Made by a program: the position numbers and the translations under genes. Positions 44,755 through 55,986 of a DNA stretch of 64,000 nucleotides are shown here, in pieces. Within the stretch, counting starts at the first letter, position 1. Each line of letters opens with the position of its first letter. Below the pieces are notes generated by a model. It ran no database searches. It was given only the letters and a program-made list of their open reading frames with translations, and was not told where the DNA came from. Origin of the DNA: Knoxdaviesia capensis (lineage: Eukaryota; Ascomycota; Sordariomycetes; Microascales; Gondwanamycetaceae); contig LNGK01000007.1 in the NCBI GenBank assembly GCA_001510575.1, forward strand, positions 2,511,593-2,575,592, in the 5' to 3' direction.

Positions 44755-47322
44755 AAGGAGGAGAGATTGTTTTCTTGAGAGTGCGTGACTGGTGAGGGTC
44801 GCTCCTCTCTTGTCATAGGATCAGTTCGGTCTCTTCATCCCCTCTCCGTCCCTTTTTCTCTTGCTCTCTCTCTCCCTCACGCACACACGCACAAACATGC
44901 CTGCTGCCCACTCCCCGTCATCCAAGCAAAGCTCAGAAACCTCCGGTGCCGAGATCATGCCCGGCGTCCACTCGCGATACGACAGGCTGGCGTCCAAAAA
45001 AGAAAATCCTTGGAGTGCAGATTACCATTATACTGTGTTCCGAGCCGCGTTTATGGGTCCTATACGGAGAAACGTCCCCGGATCGGAGCTCCTAGCGCTT
45101 ATGTTGGCGGATCCGGAGGTCCGACACACATAAATCAGGGCTCAGTGTAGCCTATCCTATCTTTCTCAACGTTTTTGTCCATGTTGATCTCGGATGCCGC
45201 GGACCTGACTCTCCAGACTGCTACTGATTGGTTGCTGGTGTATTATAGCGGGCATGAAGCATGAAGCTGGCCAGCGTGAATCAAGGACATATGGTCCGTT
45301 GCGGGCTGAAGCTCGTGAATTCCGGAACAATTAGGAAGTATCATCCTTCCCAGGTTGTCAGTCTCTGTTACACAGATGTGACGTTGAAACGCATCTGGGT
45401 TAGACTCTAGCTGCGTGAAGGCGTCGCAAAGTTCACTGATGTTCCTGTAGGGGAGGTTGACGAGAAGATACATATGGAAGTGATGTTGGAAGTAGTTATA
45501 CATTGTATTAGCCTTACAAGGTTATCATGATGCAGGTCAATGACAAGAGAAACCGGGAAATGACGGTGGACTGCGGGTCTGGGTACGTCAGGACATTGCC
45601 AGAGCATCTAGGCCTTTGAACGGACCGCAGACCTGAAGATTCGCTTCTCACCACGCGAGAGCTACATACATACCCATATGCAGCCACATTTCCCGCCGGA
45701 TCTCCCAGACTCCGGTCGAGTTCCGACCCAGGACACAGCAGCAGGCGACGACGCACGCAGATGGGAACATTTACCCCAAAAAACGCTTTCCCCGTCCTTC
45801 AAATGAGGGGATATGGCCGATCAGAGTTTTCTTCTTTTTTTTTTTCCCGCTACAGAATTCAGAATCCTGCTGTCATCTGTCGCCAATCTTGGGGGCCAGG
45901 TCTCACGTTCCTATTGGGGTCCGATGATAAGGCTTTAATAATTGGAGGTTGTCGTGGTCGGCCTGGAATTATGTAAGAGATTTTCCCGGTGGACTTGAAA
46001 GGAAGCACGTTTTTTTCTTCTTTTTTTCCCTGCTTCTGAAATTAGGTACAATAGTCGGTTCTTGGTCGTGGGGAACTTGTCGATGGACCTGGACTAGGGA
46101 CACTTCGGTTGGCTTTTTGCCGTTCCGAGAGCACGTTTTTTCTGGGTCTTGGGGTTCTGCCTATTTGGGAAAATTTTGTACGACCGGCTTGTTCTCTAAA
46201 GAATGATTTATACTAACGATGAGAGATAGATAGATAACTTCGGAAAGAAAATTCGAGGCGCTCTTTATCTCTCGCCTTCTCGAAACCCGGGCTTCGGGAT
46301 TTCGCCCCGTCAGATTGGAGTCGCCCAACGGCGAGTCCTCCCGTCTTGATAATGCCATCATACTGAAGGAAGTTCAAGTATCTAAATCTACATGTGTTGT
46401 TGCCCATGAACCGCATCCAGCCTTCACTTACTTACTCCCCGAGCCTTGACCCGTCTCCATCTCCGCTCTGTCCCCTACTCCCCCATCCTGTAGCCGGCGG
46501 CCGTAACGCCTAAGAGAGCCATGTGCTCTCAGTTAGTGGCTGGCACTTCATGAGGCCGATGCAAAGTCATAGCAACGGCTGGGTCCAGAAAGAGGAGCTG
46601 CAATCTCCAATTCTGGAAGCTCACAGCTCATCTCGGAAAGAGTGCTCACGGGATTGGATGCATTGCGTAGTATTATACAGCAGAAATGCCTTCCCGAAGT
46701 AGCGTATACGTAAAAGAAACAAGGAGCCAGCCTTGTCCCACCGGGGCCAGCAGCACTGATGAAATTCTTCGCCATGGTTGTGTGTTATGGCAGCCGGGCC
46801 CGTTGGAGACAGGCTCTCTCCCGCATGACTATTTCGTTACGTGGGAAAAACAGAGGACGGCGAGAAGAAGAATCTGCCATCTCCTGATCTCCGGCGAAGG
46901 CCACTCTGAGTCTTCATTTCCAGGTCGCTGGTATTTGCCCACGGGTCAGACTCGTCCAATGCCAGCGAAACAATTACGTACAAAATCAACCTCGAGAAAG
47001 GTTTGCCGTGCCAGCGCTGGTGGCGCGTTGGTGGGTTATGTGGTTCGCTGCGTATCCAGAAGAAAAGTTTTTCTTTGTCTTCTCCATGTGAGATCTCCAC
47101 ATTATGGGAACTGGAAGTTTTTTTTTTCTTTCTTTCTTTCTTCGGCCTTGTTGTTTCGTCGCTATTTCGCCCTCTCGGTCCTGCGCGGGGACGCGAAGGC
47201 GGTCGGTGGTTGTAGGGTTAGGGTTTGGCGGAACTCAAGTGCGAACCAAGAGCGAGCACGATGTGTTGGAAGGAAAGCACGATTTCAAGAGACCAGGTTC
47301 TGGGGGGGTGTTGGATTTCGCT
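44755..47322. other. Intergenic region left of the retrotransposon
   Basis: No gene is recognised. A TTTCTTTCTTTC tract sits at 47117-47142 and a telomere-like GTAGGGTTAGGGTTTGG at 47212-47227, about 100 bp from the left end of the element. An open frame at 46686-47324 lacks recognisable motifs. Normal CpA and TpG content shows this flank was not mutated with the element. Confidence 0.45.
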
Positions 47323-47327
47323 GAGTC
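47323..47327. repeat. Target-site duplication, left copy
   Basis: GAGTC immediately before the left LTR; the identical 5 bp follows the right LTR at 52965-52969. Five bases is the usual duplication for Ty1/Copia integrases. Confidence 0.95.
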
Positions 47328-47669
47328 TGTTGAATATTGGATTGATTCATGTTATATTATCCTTTGTACAGCCGGAAGTTCATGACAAAGAATAAGGCTG
47401 CGATGAATAGCCTAGGGAATAATAATGGATGTAATATGGATTTACGAAGAGCCTAGTATGGAAGGGAAGCCTTAGAAGGTATTAGGGATCTAGACGGGAG
47501 GAAGCCTAGATCCCATAGGGGATAAGAAGGAAGCTTTCCCCCTATCTATTCTAGTATAGTATTTTATAGCTATTAATTACTTATCTTATTTTTTACCCCC
47601 TACCTTTATAAATAGTATTAATTATAAAGTTACGCTTCTAATTCTAACTATATTTCCTATATTCGAATA
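47328..47669 (+). repeat. 5' LTR of the Copia element
   Basis: 342 bp, beginning TGTTGAATATTGG and ending AATA; the 3' LTR ends AACA, so C has become T here. The first ~190 bp keep CpA and TpG (CATG, GCTGCGATG, CCCATAGG). From about 47540 onward nearly every such site reads TpA. Confidence 0.95.
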
Positions 47670-47689
47670 GGTTATAAGCCCGGCGCTCG
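47670..47689 (+). promoter_or_regulatory. Primer-binding site (half-tRNA iMet type)
   Basis: GGTTATAAGCCCGGCGCTC directly follows the LTR. Allowing one RIP change (ATG to ATA), it is complementary to the anticodon stem-loop of eukaryotic initiator tRNA-Met, which contains GGGCTCATAACC. Drosophila copia is primed by such an internal 5' half-tRNA fragment rather than by the tRNA 3' end. Confidence 0.7.
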
Positions 47690-49029
47690 TAGCTTTATAC
47701 CTTACTATTTTCGTTTTGACCTACCCCCCCCCCTTAACCTACCTATTAATCCTACGGGAACCGAGAAAACTTCCGTAGTCCCTCCCCCCCCCTATTTTCG
47801 GATCCTAGAAGCTATTTAACTCCTATAGCACTCTGATTTTTTACGTTCTAATAGAATGAGTTTTAGTAACTAATTCTACCCCCCCTTCCCCTACCGAGTT
47901 AGCCTTACTATTTATAATATTATATAACGATCGATATCCCTAATTAAGTCCTCGACTTTAAAGTAAAAGAGAGCTAAGCTTTTAGCTAATAACTACGAGG
48001 CTATCCTAGAACCTAAGGGAGAGACTCCTATATATATACCCGATACCTATACTATCTACTATCCTCCCCTCCCCTAGGTATAGTTTATAGAAGTAATAAC
48101 TAAGATAGTTACTAAGAACTTAAGGGAAATTAAGAAGGATAGCGATAGGAAATAAAACTAAATCGTAGATTTAGAGCGGTAGTAGGTATTAATTAAGAAG
48201 ATCTTAGAGATATAAGATAAAGTTTTATAGATAACCTAGGAGAATAAACGATAACGTAGATCTTCTTTCTAATAGTAAGAATACTAGTTAGAAGATAAAG
48301 ATAACGATAACTTAGACGAAGACGGGAACTATAGACGTTTAGCTACGAAGGTTAAGATAAAGGAGCTTAAGAACTACGCTATCCTTATCGATAAGACCTT
48401 AAAGCTAGCTAGTACTTCGGAATAGCTATAGTAGTCTAAAGAATTCGAGACTACCTTAAGCGCGTTAGGTATTACTATTAAATAACTCCGAGACCTCTAA
48501 CCCCTAGTAAGCGCGTATATAGTACGTATAATAAAAGAATCGATTACCCCTAAGATTTCCTTTATATTTAAGGATAAGGTAAATACTTATACCTTATTTA
48601 AAGCGCTAAAGTAGAATTTCTAGGTAACTAGGGAATCGCGGATTAAAAATATTATAGTAGTTTTTAATTTCTAAATTAAACCGAGAGAGGGAGTATACTA
48701 AATCCTAAATCGATTCGTCTCTATAGTATATAAGGTAAGACTAGAAGGGCTCGTAATCCTAACTATCTTAACTATAATAGGCACCTACTATTATATTACC
48801 GCCCGCTACCCTAAGCTTAATAGAGACCTCCGCGTTATCTTAAAGAGTTTTAATAAGGATATTAACGATAAGGCCGCCTTTATTATAGCTATATCTAAAT
48901 ATATAGCTAAGAATATAAACTACGCTACGCGCTAGTAGTAATCTAGATATCCTCTTAATTAGAAAAAGGATAATAGCGTAAAGAAACCTAACTACTATAC
49001 CCCCCCCTCCCCTAAGCCTACCGCTAATA

Positions 49030-52000
49030 GTATCCCTATCTAGAAGAAAAGTAATATTTAATATTATTAGTATAGCTTAAAAGGTTATATTATAAGTAAG
49101 TACTAAGCGAAGGCGAATAGTAAAGAGAAGACTTATAAGCTAGGAGCTACGAATACTACGATTTCTACTAAGAAGCCTACTAAGGGTAAAGGTAATAAGC
49201 TTCTAAAGGACGCTAAGCTAGAGGAATCGACTACCCTCTACGGTACTACCTATACCGCTATAAACTAACGACCCTTTAAGCCTTACCTTATATATTATAT
49301 CTATATAAATTAGATTTATAATATAGGTTTAGATTCCTATATTTTAAATAACCTATCTTAGTTTAAGCGTAGATCCCTAAAGACTTTTATTAATTCGATT
49401 AAGTTAAGAAGCGGATTATCGGGAGTTTAATATATTAGAACTATTTAACTCTAGATAAAAGACGGATCTAACCTTAGGATTACTAACGTCTAGTATTACC
49501 CTACCTTTCCTATTAACGTTATCTCTAGAATTATTTAGTATAAGAAGGGGTACGTTCTAGTAGTAGACTAGCTAATAATTAAAGATAAAATTATTACTAT
49601 TATCTTTCTAATAGAAAGAGGCTTTACGTTAGAAGTAAAGGAAGGCCCTAAGGCTTATATAACTATAGACGAGGTTCCTCGCGAAGAAGGCTATACCTTA
49701 TATACCGAAGTTAATAGTACCGTATACGCTAACGTATCTCTACGTACGCTTTTAAAGAGCGAGGCTCTTATATACTAGCGCCTTTACTACCTTAGGAGGG
49801 TAGCTATATCCCGAATAGTTAAGGCGGTTACTAGTTCTCTAGTTAAGAAGGTAACTAGACTTATCGAGCCTTATAGCGCCTATAAGTTTAGAAAGATAAC
49901 GTCTTTTAAACTACTAGATTCTAAAGTACCCTCTAAAGTACCTAAGGAGGTTATCTATATAGATATAAGTACTATATAACTAGTATCTACGAGCGGGAAT
50001 AGCTACTTCTTATTAGTATATAATAAGGCGATAAGCTAACGATCGGTTTATATAACGGCCCGGAAGAGTAATATACTTATATATATCTAGAAGACTATTA
50101 AGAGATAAGCGCTAGAGCTAGGCTAGAAGCCTAAGAAGCTCTATAGCGATAACGGTATTAACGTTAATATTAAGAAGCTAGCTACTTACTATAACGAGTA
50201 AGGAATCGAGTATATAATATCGCCTCTATATTACCTAACTAAGAACGGGCGTATCGAGCGTAGTATCCGCGAGGTCTTATAAAAGACTAGAATAACCGTT
50301 ATTACTAAGAATATCCCGCTAGAGTTATAGGATAAGATTATAACCGCGGTAGTCTATATACTTAATTAAACGGTTATCTCTAAGAGCTTTAATACGCTAA
50401 TTAGCGCCTTTTAGAAGGCTTACGGGATATACGAGAAGGTTAATATATTATACCTTCGAATACTAGGTTCTAAGTATATTATATATATAAACCCCTTCTA
50501 GCGATAAAAGATATTAAGCGCTAAATTCGATAGCTAAAATACTAAGCTAGTATCTACGGGCGTAGAAGGTATCTTAGTTAGATACTAAGGCCGCTATCTT
50601 TATAGAGTATAGATTCTAGAATTCAGATAGGTATATATTACTAAAGATATCCGGTTTTAGGAACGTATCTATAAGCTTTTATATAGGAAGTACGTTCGAT
50701 CTTACCTTCTAAGAGCGCTACGTTAATTAAAAGCTAGCGCTATTATTAGTAGTAGTATCCTTAAGAAGGGGATATCTAGCGTATCGGAGCTATCTAGCGT
50801 ATTAGAGCTATTTAGGGTATTAGAGCTAATAGCCGTATTAGAACTATCTAATACGTAGAACTTATTAGACGATAAGGAAGTTACGACCGCGAATCCTCCT
50901 ATTACTAACGAGAGCCGCTTAAGACTAGATAAACTTAAAGACCTTAACGAATTAGCTAGTAACTAACTACTAAGAAGTACTTTTATAATAGTATCTAATT
51001 TAATCTACTTACGTAATACTAACGAAGTATTAAAGTATAACCCTTAGCGAGATTAAAAAGCTATAGGAACCTAGATAGAAGCTATTAAGACTAAATTTCG
51101 GAAGGTTATTAAGATAAAGACTTTTAAGGTAATATAGGGAAAGCCTCTAAAGAAACTAATTACTATAAAGCTCGCTTTTTAATAGAAGACTAACGTAGAG
51201 GGTAACGAAACTAAGAAGAAAGTAAGATAGTACGCTTAAGGCTTTTAATAACGAGAAGGCGTTAACTTCTACGAAACGTTCGTATCGACCGCGACCCTAG
51301 ATATATAAAGGATCCTATTAGCCCTCGTAGTTAAAACGAGAGCTACCTTACGGTAGATAGACGTAATCTCTACCTACTTATAAGGAGAGCTTAAGGAAAC
51401 GATCTATATTATCCCTAAGCCTATAATACGTAAGTACTTAGATAAATATCTTAAAGAGGCCCTAAAGGTTAGATAGAAGTTAGGAAGCGCTTAGTAGTAT
51501 TTTATTTTATTAAAACTACTATATAGACTAAAGTAGTTAGGAAGATAGTAGTAGATTCGCTTCCGAGAGGTACTCGTAATAATCGGATTTAAGCCTTTAT
51601 AAGCTAATAACGTAACCTACTATAACCCTTAGACCTAAGTAGTTATCTCTTCTTATATCGACGACCTACTAATCCTTTCCCCTAATAAATCTATAGCCGA
51701 TTAATTTAAGAAAGACTTAGTAAGTATCCTAATCTCTAAGTACTAAGGAGAGCCCGAATAGCTCCTAGGAATAGCTATTAAGATCGAGAACGATAGTATC
51801 TTAATTAGCTAGGATACCTATATTAAGGATATACTAGAGGAGTTCTAGCTTTTAAATTACTAAACCGTAACTACGCTAATAGAGCTAGTTACCTTTTTAC
51901 CCCCTAAATATAAAGATATATAACCTACTAATTAAGGCTTATACTATTAAATAATAGGAAAGCTCTTATACCTTATAAGAAAGACCTAACCTAACGTAGC

Positions 52001-52600
52001 CTACGCTATATATTAGCATACGCGCTTCTCTTATAACCTATAAATTATATACGTTAAAGGCCTAAAGCGTATACTACGGTACCTTACTAGATACGCTTAG
52101 AAGGGGATTACCTACTAATAGAGTCTTACGGCGTAAGATTAGATACTAAACGCCTAAGTTAATACCTTATATAGTAATATTAAAGACGCCGAATTTAAAT
52201 TAACTACTAGCTACGTTATTATACTTAATAATAACCCTATTAGCTAATATAGTAAATAGTAGAGGCGGATTACTAACTCTTCCGCTAAAGCCGAGATCTA
52301 CGCGCTACGAAAGACTATATACTACCTAATATAGCTTTAATATTTACTAACTAAGCTTAACTTTTATATTAGGAATATCGTCCTCTAGGAGGATAATACC
52401 GTTACTATTACCGCCGTTACGAAACCTACTTACTATCCGAACCTAAAATACGTTAGTACGCCTTTTTACTCTACTATCGACTAAGTACGGGAACTTAATA
52501 TTAGAGTATAGTACGTACCTATAGTAGAATAATTAGCGGATATACTAACTAAGCTATTAGGGAGAGTACTATTTAAGAGGTATACGGGACTACTAGTATA
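49030..52600 (+). pseudogene. RIP-degraded Copia gag-pol
   Basis: Read through stop codons on the plus strand, the landmarks of a Copia polyprotein appear in order. At 49062-49105 a zinc-knuckle spacing (x2, x4, x4) is kept, but its Cys and His codons have become Tyr codons and a Trp codon has become TAG. The integrase core spans about 49950-50290, including SDNG and GRIERS. The reverse transcriptase spans about 51040-51800, with the active-site block reading YIDD at about 51653-51667 (family YVDD). RNase H remnants occupy about 52200-52560. Dozens of TAG/TAA codons stand where TGG, CAG and CAA would be. All changes are C-to-T or G-to-A. It encodes nothing functional. Confidence 0.93.
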
Positions 52601-52610
52601 TAACGTTCCG

Positions 52611-52622
52611 ATTAAGAAGGGG
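52611..52622 (+). promoter_or_regulatory. Polypurine tract
   Basis: AAGAAGGGG directly before the 3' LTR, in the position of the plus-strand DNA priming site of LTR elements. Confidence 0.85.
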
Positions 52623-52964
52623 TATTAAATATTAGATTAATTTATATTATATTATCCTTTATATAGCCGGAAGTTTATAATAAAGAATAAGGCTACGATA
52701 AATAGCTTAGGGAATAATAATAGATATAATATAGATTTACGAAGAGCCTAGTATAGAAGGGAAGCCTTAGAAGGTATTAGGGATCTAGATGGGAGGAAGC
52801 CTAGATCCTATAGGGGATAAGAAGGAAGCTTTCCCCCTATCCATTCTAGCATAGTATTTCATAGCCATCAACTACTTATCTTGTTTTTTACCCCCTACCT
52901 TTGTGAATGGTATTAACTGTAAAGTTACGCTTCCAATTCTAACTACATTTCCTGCATTCGAACA
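52623..52964 (+). repeat. 3' LTR of the Copia element
   Basis: 342 bp, aligning without gaps to the 5' LTR. Here the first ~165 bp are RIP-mutated (TATTAAATATTAG instead of TGTTGAATATTGG). The last ~175 bp, from about 52789, keep CpA and TpG (CTATCCATTCTAGCATAG, TTTGTGAATGG, TTCGAACA). This mirrors the pattern of the 5' LTR. Confidence 0.95.
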
Positions 52965-52969
52965 GAGTC
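52965..52969. repeat. Target-site duplication, right copy
   Basis: GAGTC, identical to 47323-47327. It ends 48 bp before the stop codon position of the Zn2Cys6 gene. Confidence 0.95.
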
Positions 52970-53017
52970 ATGAATTACACAAAGTTAACGTACTCAGGCA
53001 TCCAGAAGATTCTTTCT

Positions 53018-55986
53018 CTACGGCTCCTGATCACTAGTCGCATGACGTCCCAGCAGCCAGTCTGCCGCCATCTCAACTTCGGGGACGGCCGGACCGGGGG
53101 CGCGTTCCAGCCACGGATCGAGGCCGAAGTTCGATCCGTCCTGCGTCCCATGAATAACGAGAGAGTCGAATTCACGCTGGGGACGGCACAAAAAGAAACC
53201 AGTCAGCATACGTCAAGACACCAAGTGTTAGGGGAACCTCAGGAACAACAAGGGAAAAAAAAAAGAAAGGTAAAAGGCCGTCCAGCGAGAACTCACCCAG
53301 TTCATTGTTACATCCCCGGCAGACTCGCCCGGCGCCCAGGGCGGCGGCATCAAATCGGGGAAGTCCGCCGGCATATCCGCGAGCGGGTCAAACGGCGCGA
53401 CAGTCGGGAGTCCGGCGGCGGCGGCCGACACCGCCGCGGCCATATCGAACATGTACGCCGACGACACCGTCGACGGCGCCGCCGTTGTCGCCACGCCGCG
53501 CGCACTATCGGCCGAGAACCGCCCGTCCACGTCGACCATGCCGAACGGCGACGGGAAGGTCTGCAGCGGGTTCAAGGCGACGGGGACTGAGAGTCCGGTG
53601 CTGCTGTGGCCGAGGGGGAACGACTCGGGCTGGGCGAACATGCTGCTGAACGCGGACACGTCGCTGGGCAGGCCACGCAAGTCGGGCGTCCCGGCCATCG
53701 ACACGCTGGAGGCAGAATCAGCCCACAGCAGCGACGTGTCGGGCACGTCCGAGACGGCCACGCCGAGGCGGCGCAGCATGGTGGCCACGACATCGGCGGT
53801 CTTGGCCATTTCGTTGCGGTCGCGCGCGATGTCCTGCCAGCACACGTGCGAGCGGCGGAGGGCCAGCACGAGGGCGGCGCGCGTCGGCCGGGTCGGACAC
53901 GGCCGCAGGAAGGTGTTGGCGGCGTCGGTGTCGCACGTGCTCTGCGGCCCGCCCTCGGTGAAGTGCGGGTTCTGCAGCACCATGAACAGCACGGTGGCGG
54001 CCAGCAGGTAGTCGTGCACGGAGATCGACGTCAGCAACGTGGGGATCGGCCGCAGCAGGTTGCCGGGCTTGCTGGCGCGCCAGAGCGTGACCTGGAAGCC
54101 GAGCAGCGTGGTGGCGGCGTCGAGGCACAGGCGGCGGGACTTCTCGTGCTCGTGCTGCGGCACGGCCTCGATGAGGTAGCGGCGGTGCAGCACAGCGCGC
54201 GCCTTGCAGTACATGCTGGCCAGGCCGATGCGCTGCGAGATCAGCATCGGCGGGTCCATCAGGCTGTCTTCCAGCGGCCGCTCCTTGAGCAGGTCGGGCA
54301 TGGTGTCCCAGACGGCCTGCAGGGTCTTGTCGAGGCGGCACACCTCGGCGTAGCTGGCAGGCGCGAGCGAGTGCTCGAACTTTGCGATCTCGCCGAACAC
54401 CTTCGCGAAGCGGTACTTGTTGATGGGGTACGACAGCATGGTGAAGTCGGCGCCGGGGCGCGCGGGCGGCAGCTGGGTCATCTCGGGCGAGATGTCGTAG
54501 TCGAGCAGGTTGCGCGGCAGCTGGGTGTCGCTCTCGATGGACTGCACGGCGGCGGGCAGGCCGACGTGGAACGACACGACGATGTCCAGCGTGACGACGA
54601 CGCACCACATGCGGCGGCGCATCTCGACGTCGAACGGCGTCATGTTGCCGATCATCTCCGGGTCGCGGTGCAGGCCGAGCTTGAGCGCGAGCCGCACCAC
54701 CACGCCGGCCATGATGTAGCACGGCATCTGGTTGGCGCGGTTGTACAGGAACTCCGACTCGATGAAGATGAACAGCGGCTGCAGCGTTGTCGGGCCGGGC
54801 TGCATGTACTTGCCCATCACCAGCGCCCAGCCGGTGCCGGCGCGGTAGGTCTTGGCCGGCTCGAGGCCGACGTGCTTGGGGTCGACGCGGTCTTTCTCGG
54901 TCGAGAATGAGCCGTAGAAGGCGCCCATCGAGCAGATCATGAAGAGCAGGGCGATCCAGTTGATTGGAGTGTGGTGCGGGTCTCGCCAGAATTGGGCGTA
55001 CTGCACTGGGTCAGTGGACTGTAAGACATGAAGGGGGGTGGATAACATACGCTTTTTGCGAAGGATGGCTTGTGGATGATATCTGGACGGGGTTACAGTA
55101 GTCCTTGTTAGCTACGCAGACCAAACCTCAAGGCGTTTGCGGGTGGGATGAGTCCGGACATACGTTGGGAGGCAGTGTTGGAGTTGAAGAACACCAAAAG
55201 GTAAAAGTCGACAATCGGCTTCTCTGGTAGTAGTGAGAGCAGGTCTTCCTTGCTGCGGAACGTGCCACTGGAGAACAGCAGCAGCTCCGTCACCGTGTCC
55301 TGGTCGTCGGTTTCCGGCTCCTCGGGGTCGTCGAAGTAGCTCTTGAGATCTTCGATCTAGATGCAAGAAACATGTGTGTCAGACTGGGAGATACGGGATG
55401 GATATGCAAAAACCACTGAGTGAGGCTGGCGGGGACGTACATCCTCCAGCATGGCCATAAAGTGCGTGGCGCCAACATACGACGACGTGCGCTCGCCATT
55501 GACCACCTGTCCGGCCGCGCGGCCGGCCGTACTCGCTGACGAGTTGCTGGCGGCCGACCGTACCGGCGGCGGCGGGGCCACCGAGATGCCCATAGCAGCC
55601 GCCGCGTCGACAATCTCGCGGGCAGCCTCCACCGCCTCGCTTGCCGTAGCACCTACACCTACACCCGCACCCGCACCCGCACCCGCACCACTATCCCGGC
55701 TTCCCCCGACACCGCCGCCGGTCTCCATGAGCTCGCGGACCATGCCCTCAAGCCGGCGCAGGCGCACCGCCATCCCTTTCGCCGGCTTGCGTTTCTTGGG
55801 CTGCGGCTTCGGCGCGTAGATGCAGCCGTCGGGGCGGGCCTTCTTGATGCACTGCGTGCACGGGTCGCCGCGGTCGCACTTGAGCTTGGAGGCGCGGCAG
55901 GGGGCGCAGGACAGGATCACGCGGTTGCGTTTGAGAGGGCTGGTTGCCGGGTCGGCGTAGTCGCCGGGTGGGGCGGGGTCCGCCAT
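53018..55986 (-). CDS. Zn2Cys6 fungal-specific transcription factor
   Basis: Binuclear zinc-cluster DNA-binding regulator with a fungal-specific middle homology domain. Five exons: 55441-55986, 55164-55356, 55051-55082, about 53297-55018, and 53018-53176, giving 883 residues with closing phases. The zinc cluster is C27-x2-C30-x6-C37-x5-C43-x2-C46-x8-C55 (CAPCRASKLKCDRGDPC in part). A basic linker and RLRRLEGMVRELMETG dimerisation helix follow. The repeat GAGAGAGAGVGVGA follows, encoded by a hexanucleotide run. The middle domain includes HIIHKPSF across exons 2-3, WIALLFMICSMGAFYGSF and EMRRRMWCVVVTLDIVVSFH. The C-terminus has GESAGDVTMNWREFDSLVIH and an acidic/aromatic end, likely activating. 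The regulated genes are unknown, and no cluster is adjacent. A retrotransposon sits directly behind the stop codon. Confidence 0.93.
55650..55690 (-). repeat. Hexanucleotide coding repeat
   Basis: Tandem CACCCG/CACCTA-type units on the plus strand encode alternating Gly-Ala and Gly-Val in the linker of the Zn2Cys6 protein. Length variation between strains would be expected. Confidence 0.85.

Larger units (their letters stand above)
47328..52964 (+). mobile_element. Full-length Ty1/Copia LTR retrotransposon, destroyed by RIP
   Basis: A 5,637-bp element with two 342-bp LTRs that begin TGTT and end AACA, flanked by GAGTC duplications. Between the LTRs are a primer-binding site, a purine tract, and the remnants of gag-protease-integrase-reverse transcriptase-RNase H in that order, which defines Copia rather than Gypsy. 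No open frame of 60 codons survives on any strand. CpA and TpG are almost absent from the interior while CpG remains common. This matches repeat-induced point mutation (C to T, preferring CpA, on both strands) rather than CpG methylation decay. The outer edge of each LTR is spared. The sense strand is plus, pointing at the 3' end of the Zn2Cys6 gene. Confidence 0.96.

Noticed and set aside
46686..47324. 212-codon plus-strand open frame next to the left LTR
   Set aside because: It has no motifs, composition follows the low-complexity T-rich and telomere-like DNA it crosses, and it ends at the LTR border.
47700..52600. Possible mitochondrial or AT-rich centromeric DNA
   Set aside because: The AT-rich block has LTRs, a primer-binding site, target duplications and Copia Pol landmarks, so it is a RIP-mutated element.
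53606..54910. 434-codon plus-strand open frame
   Set aside because: It is antisense to the middle domain of the Zn2Cys6 factor.
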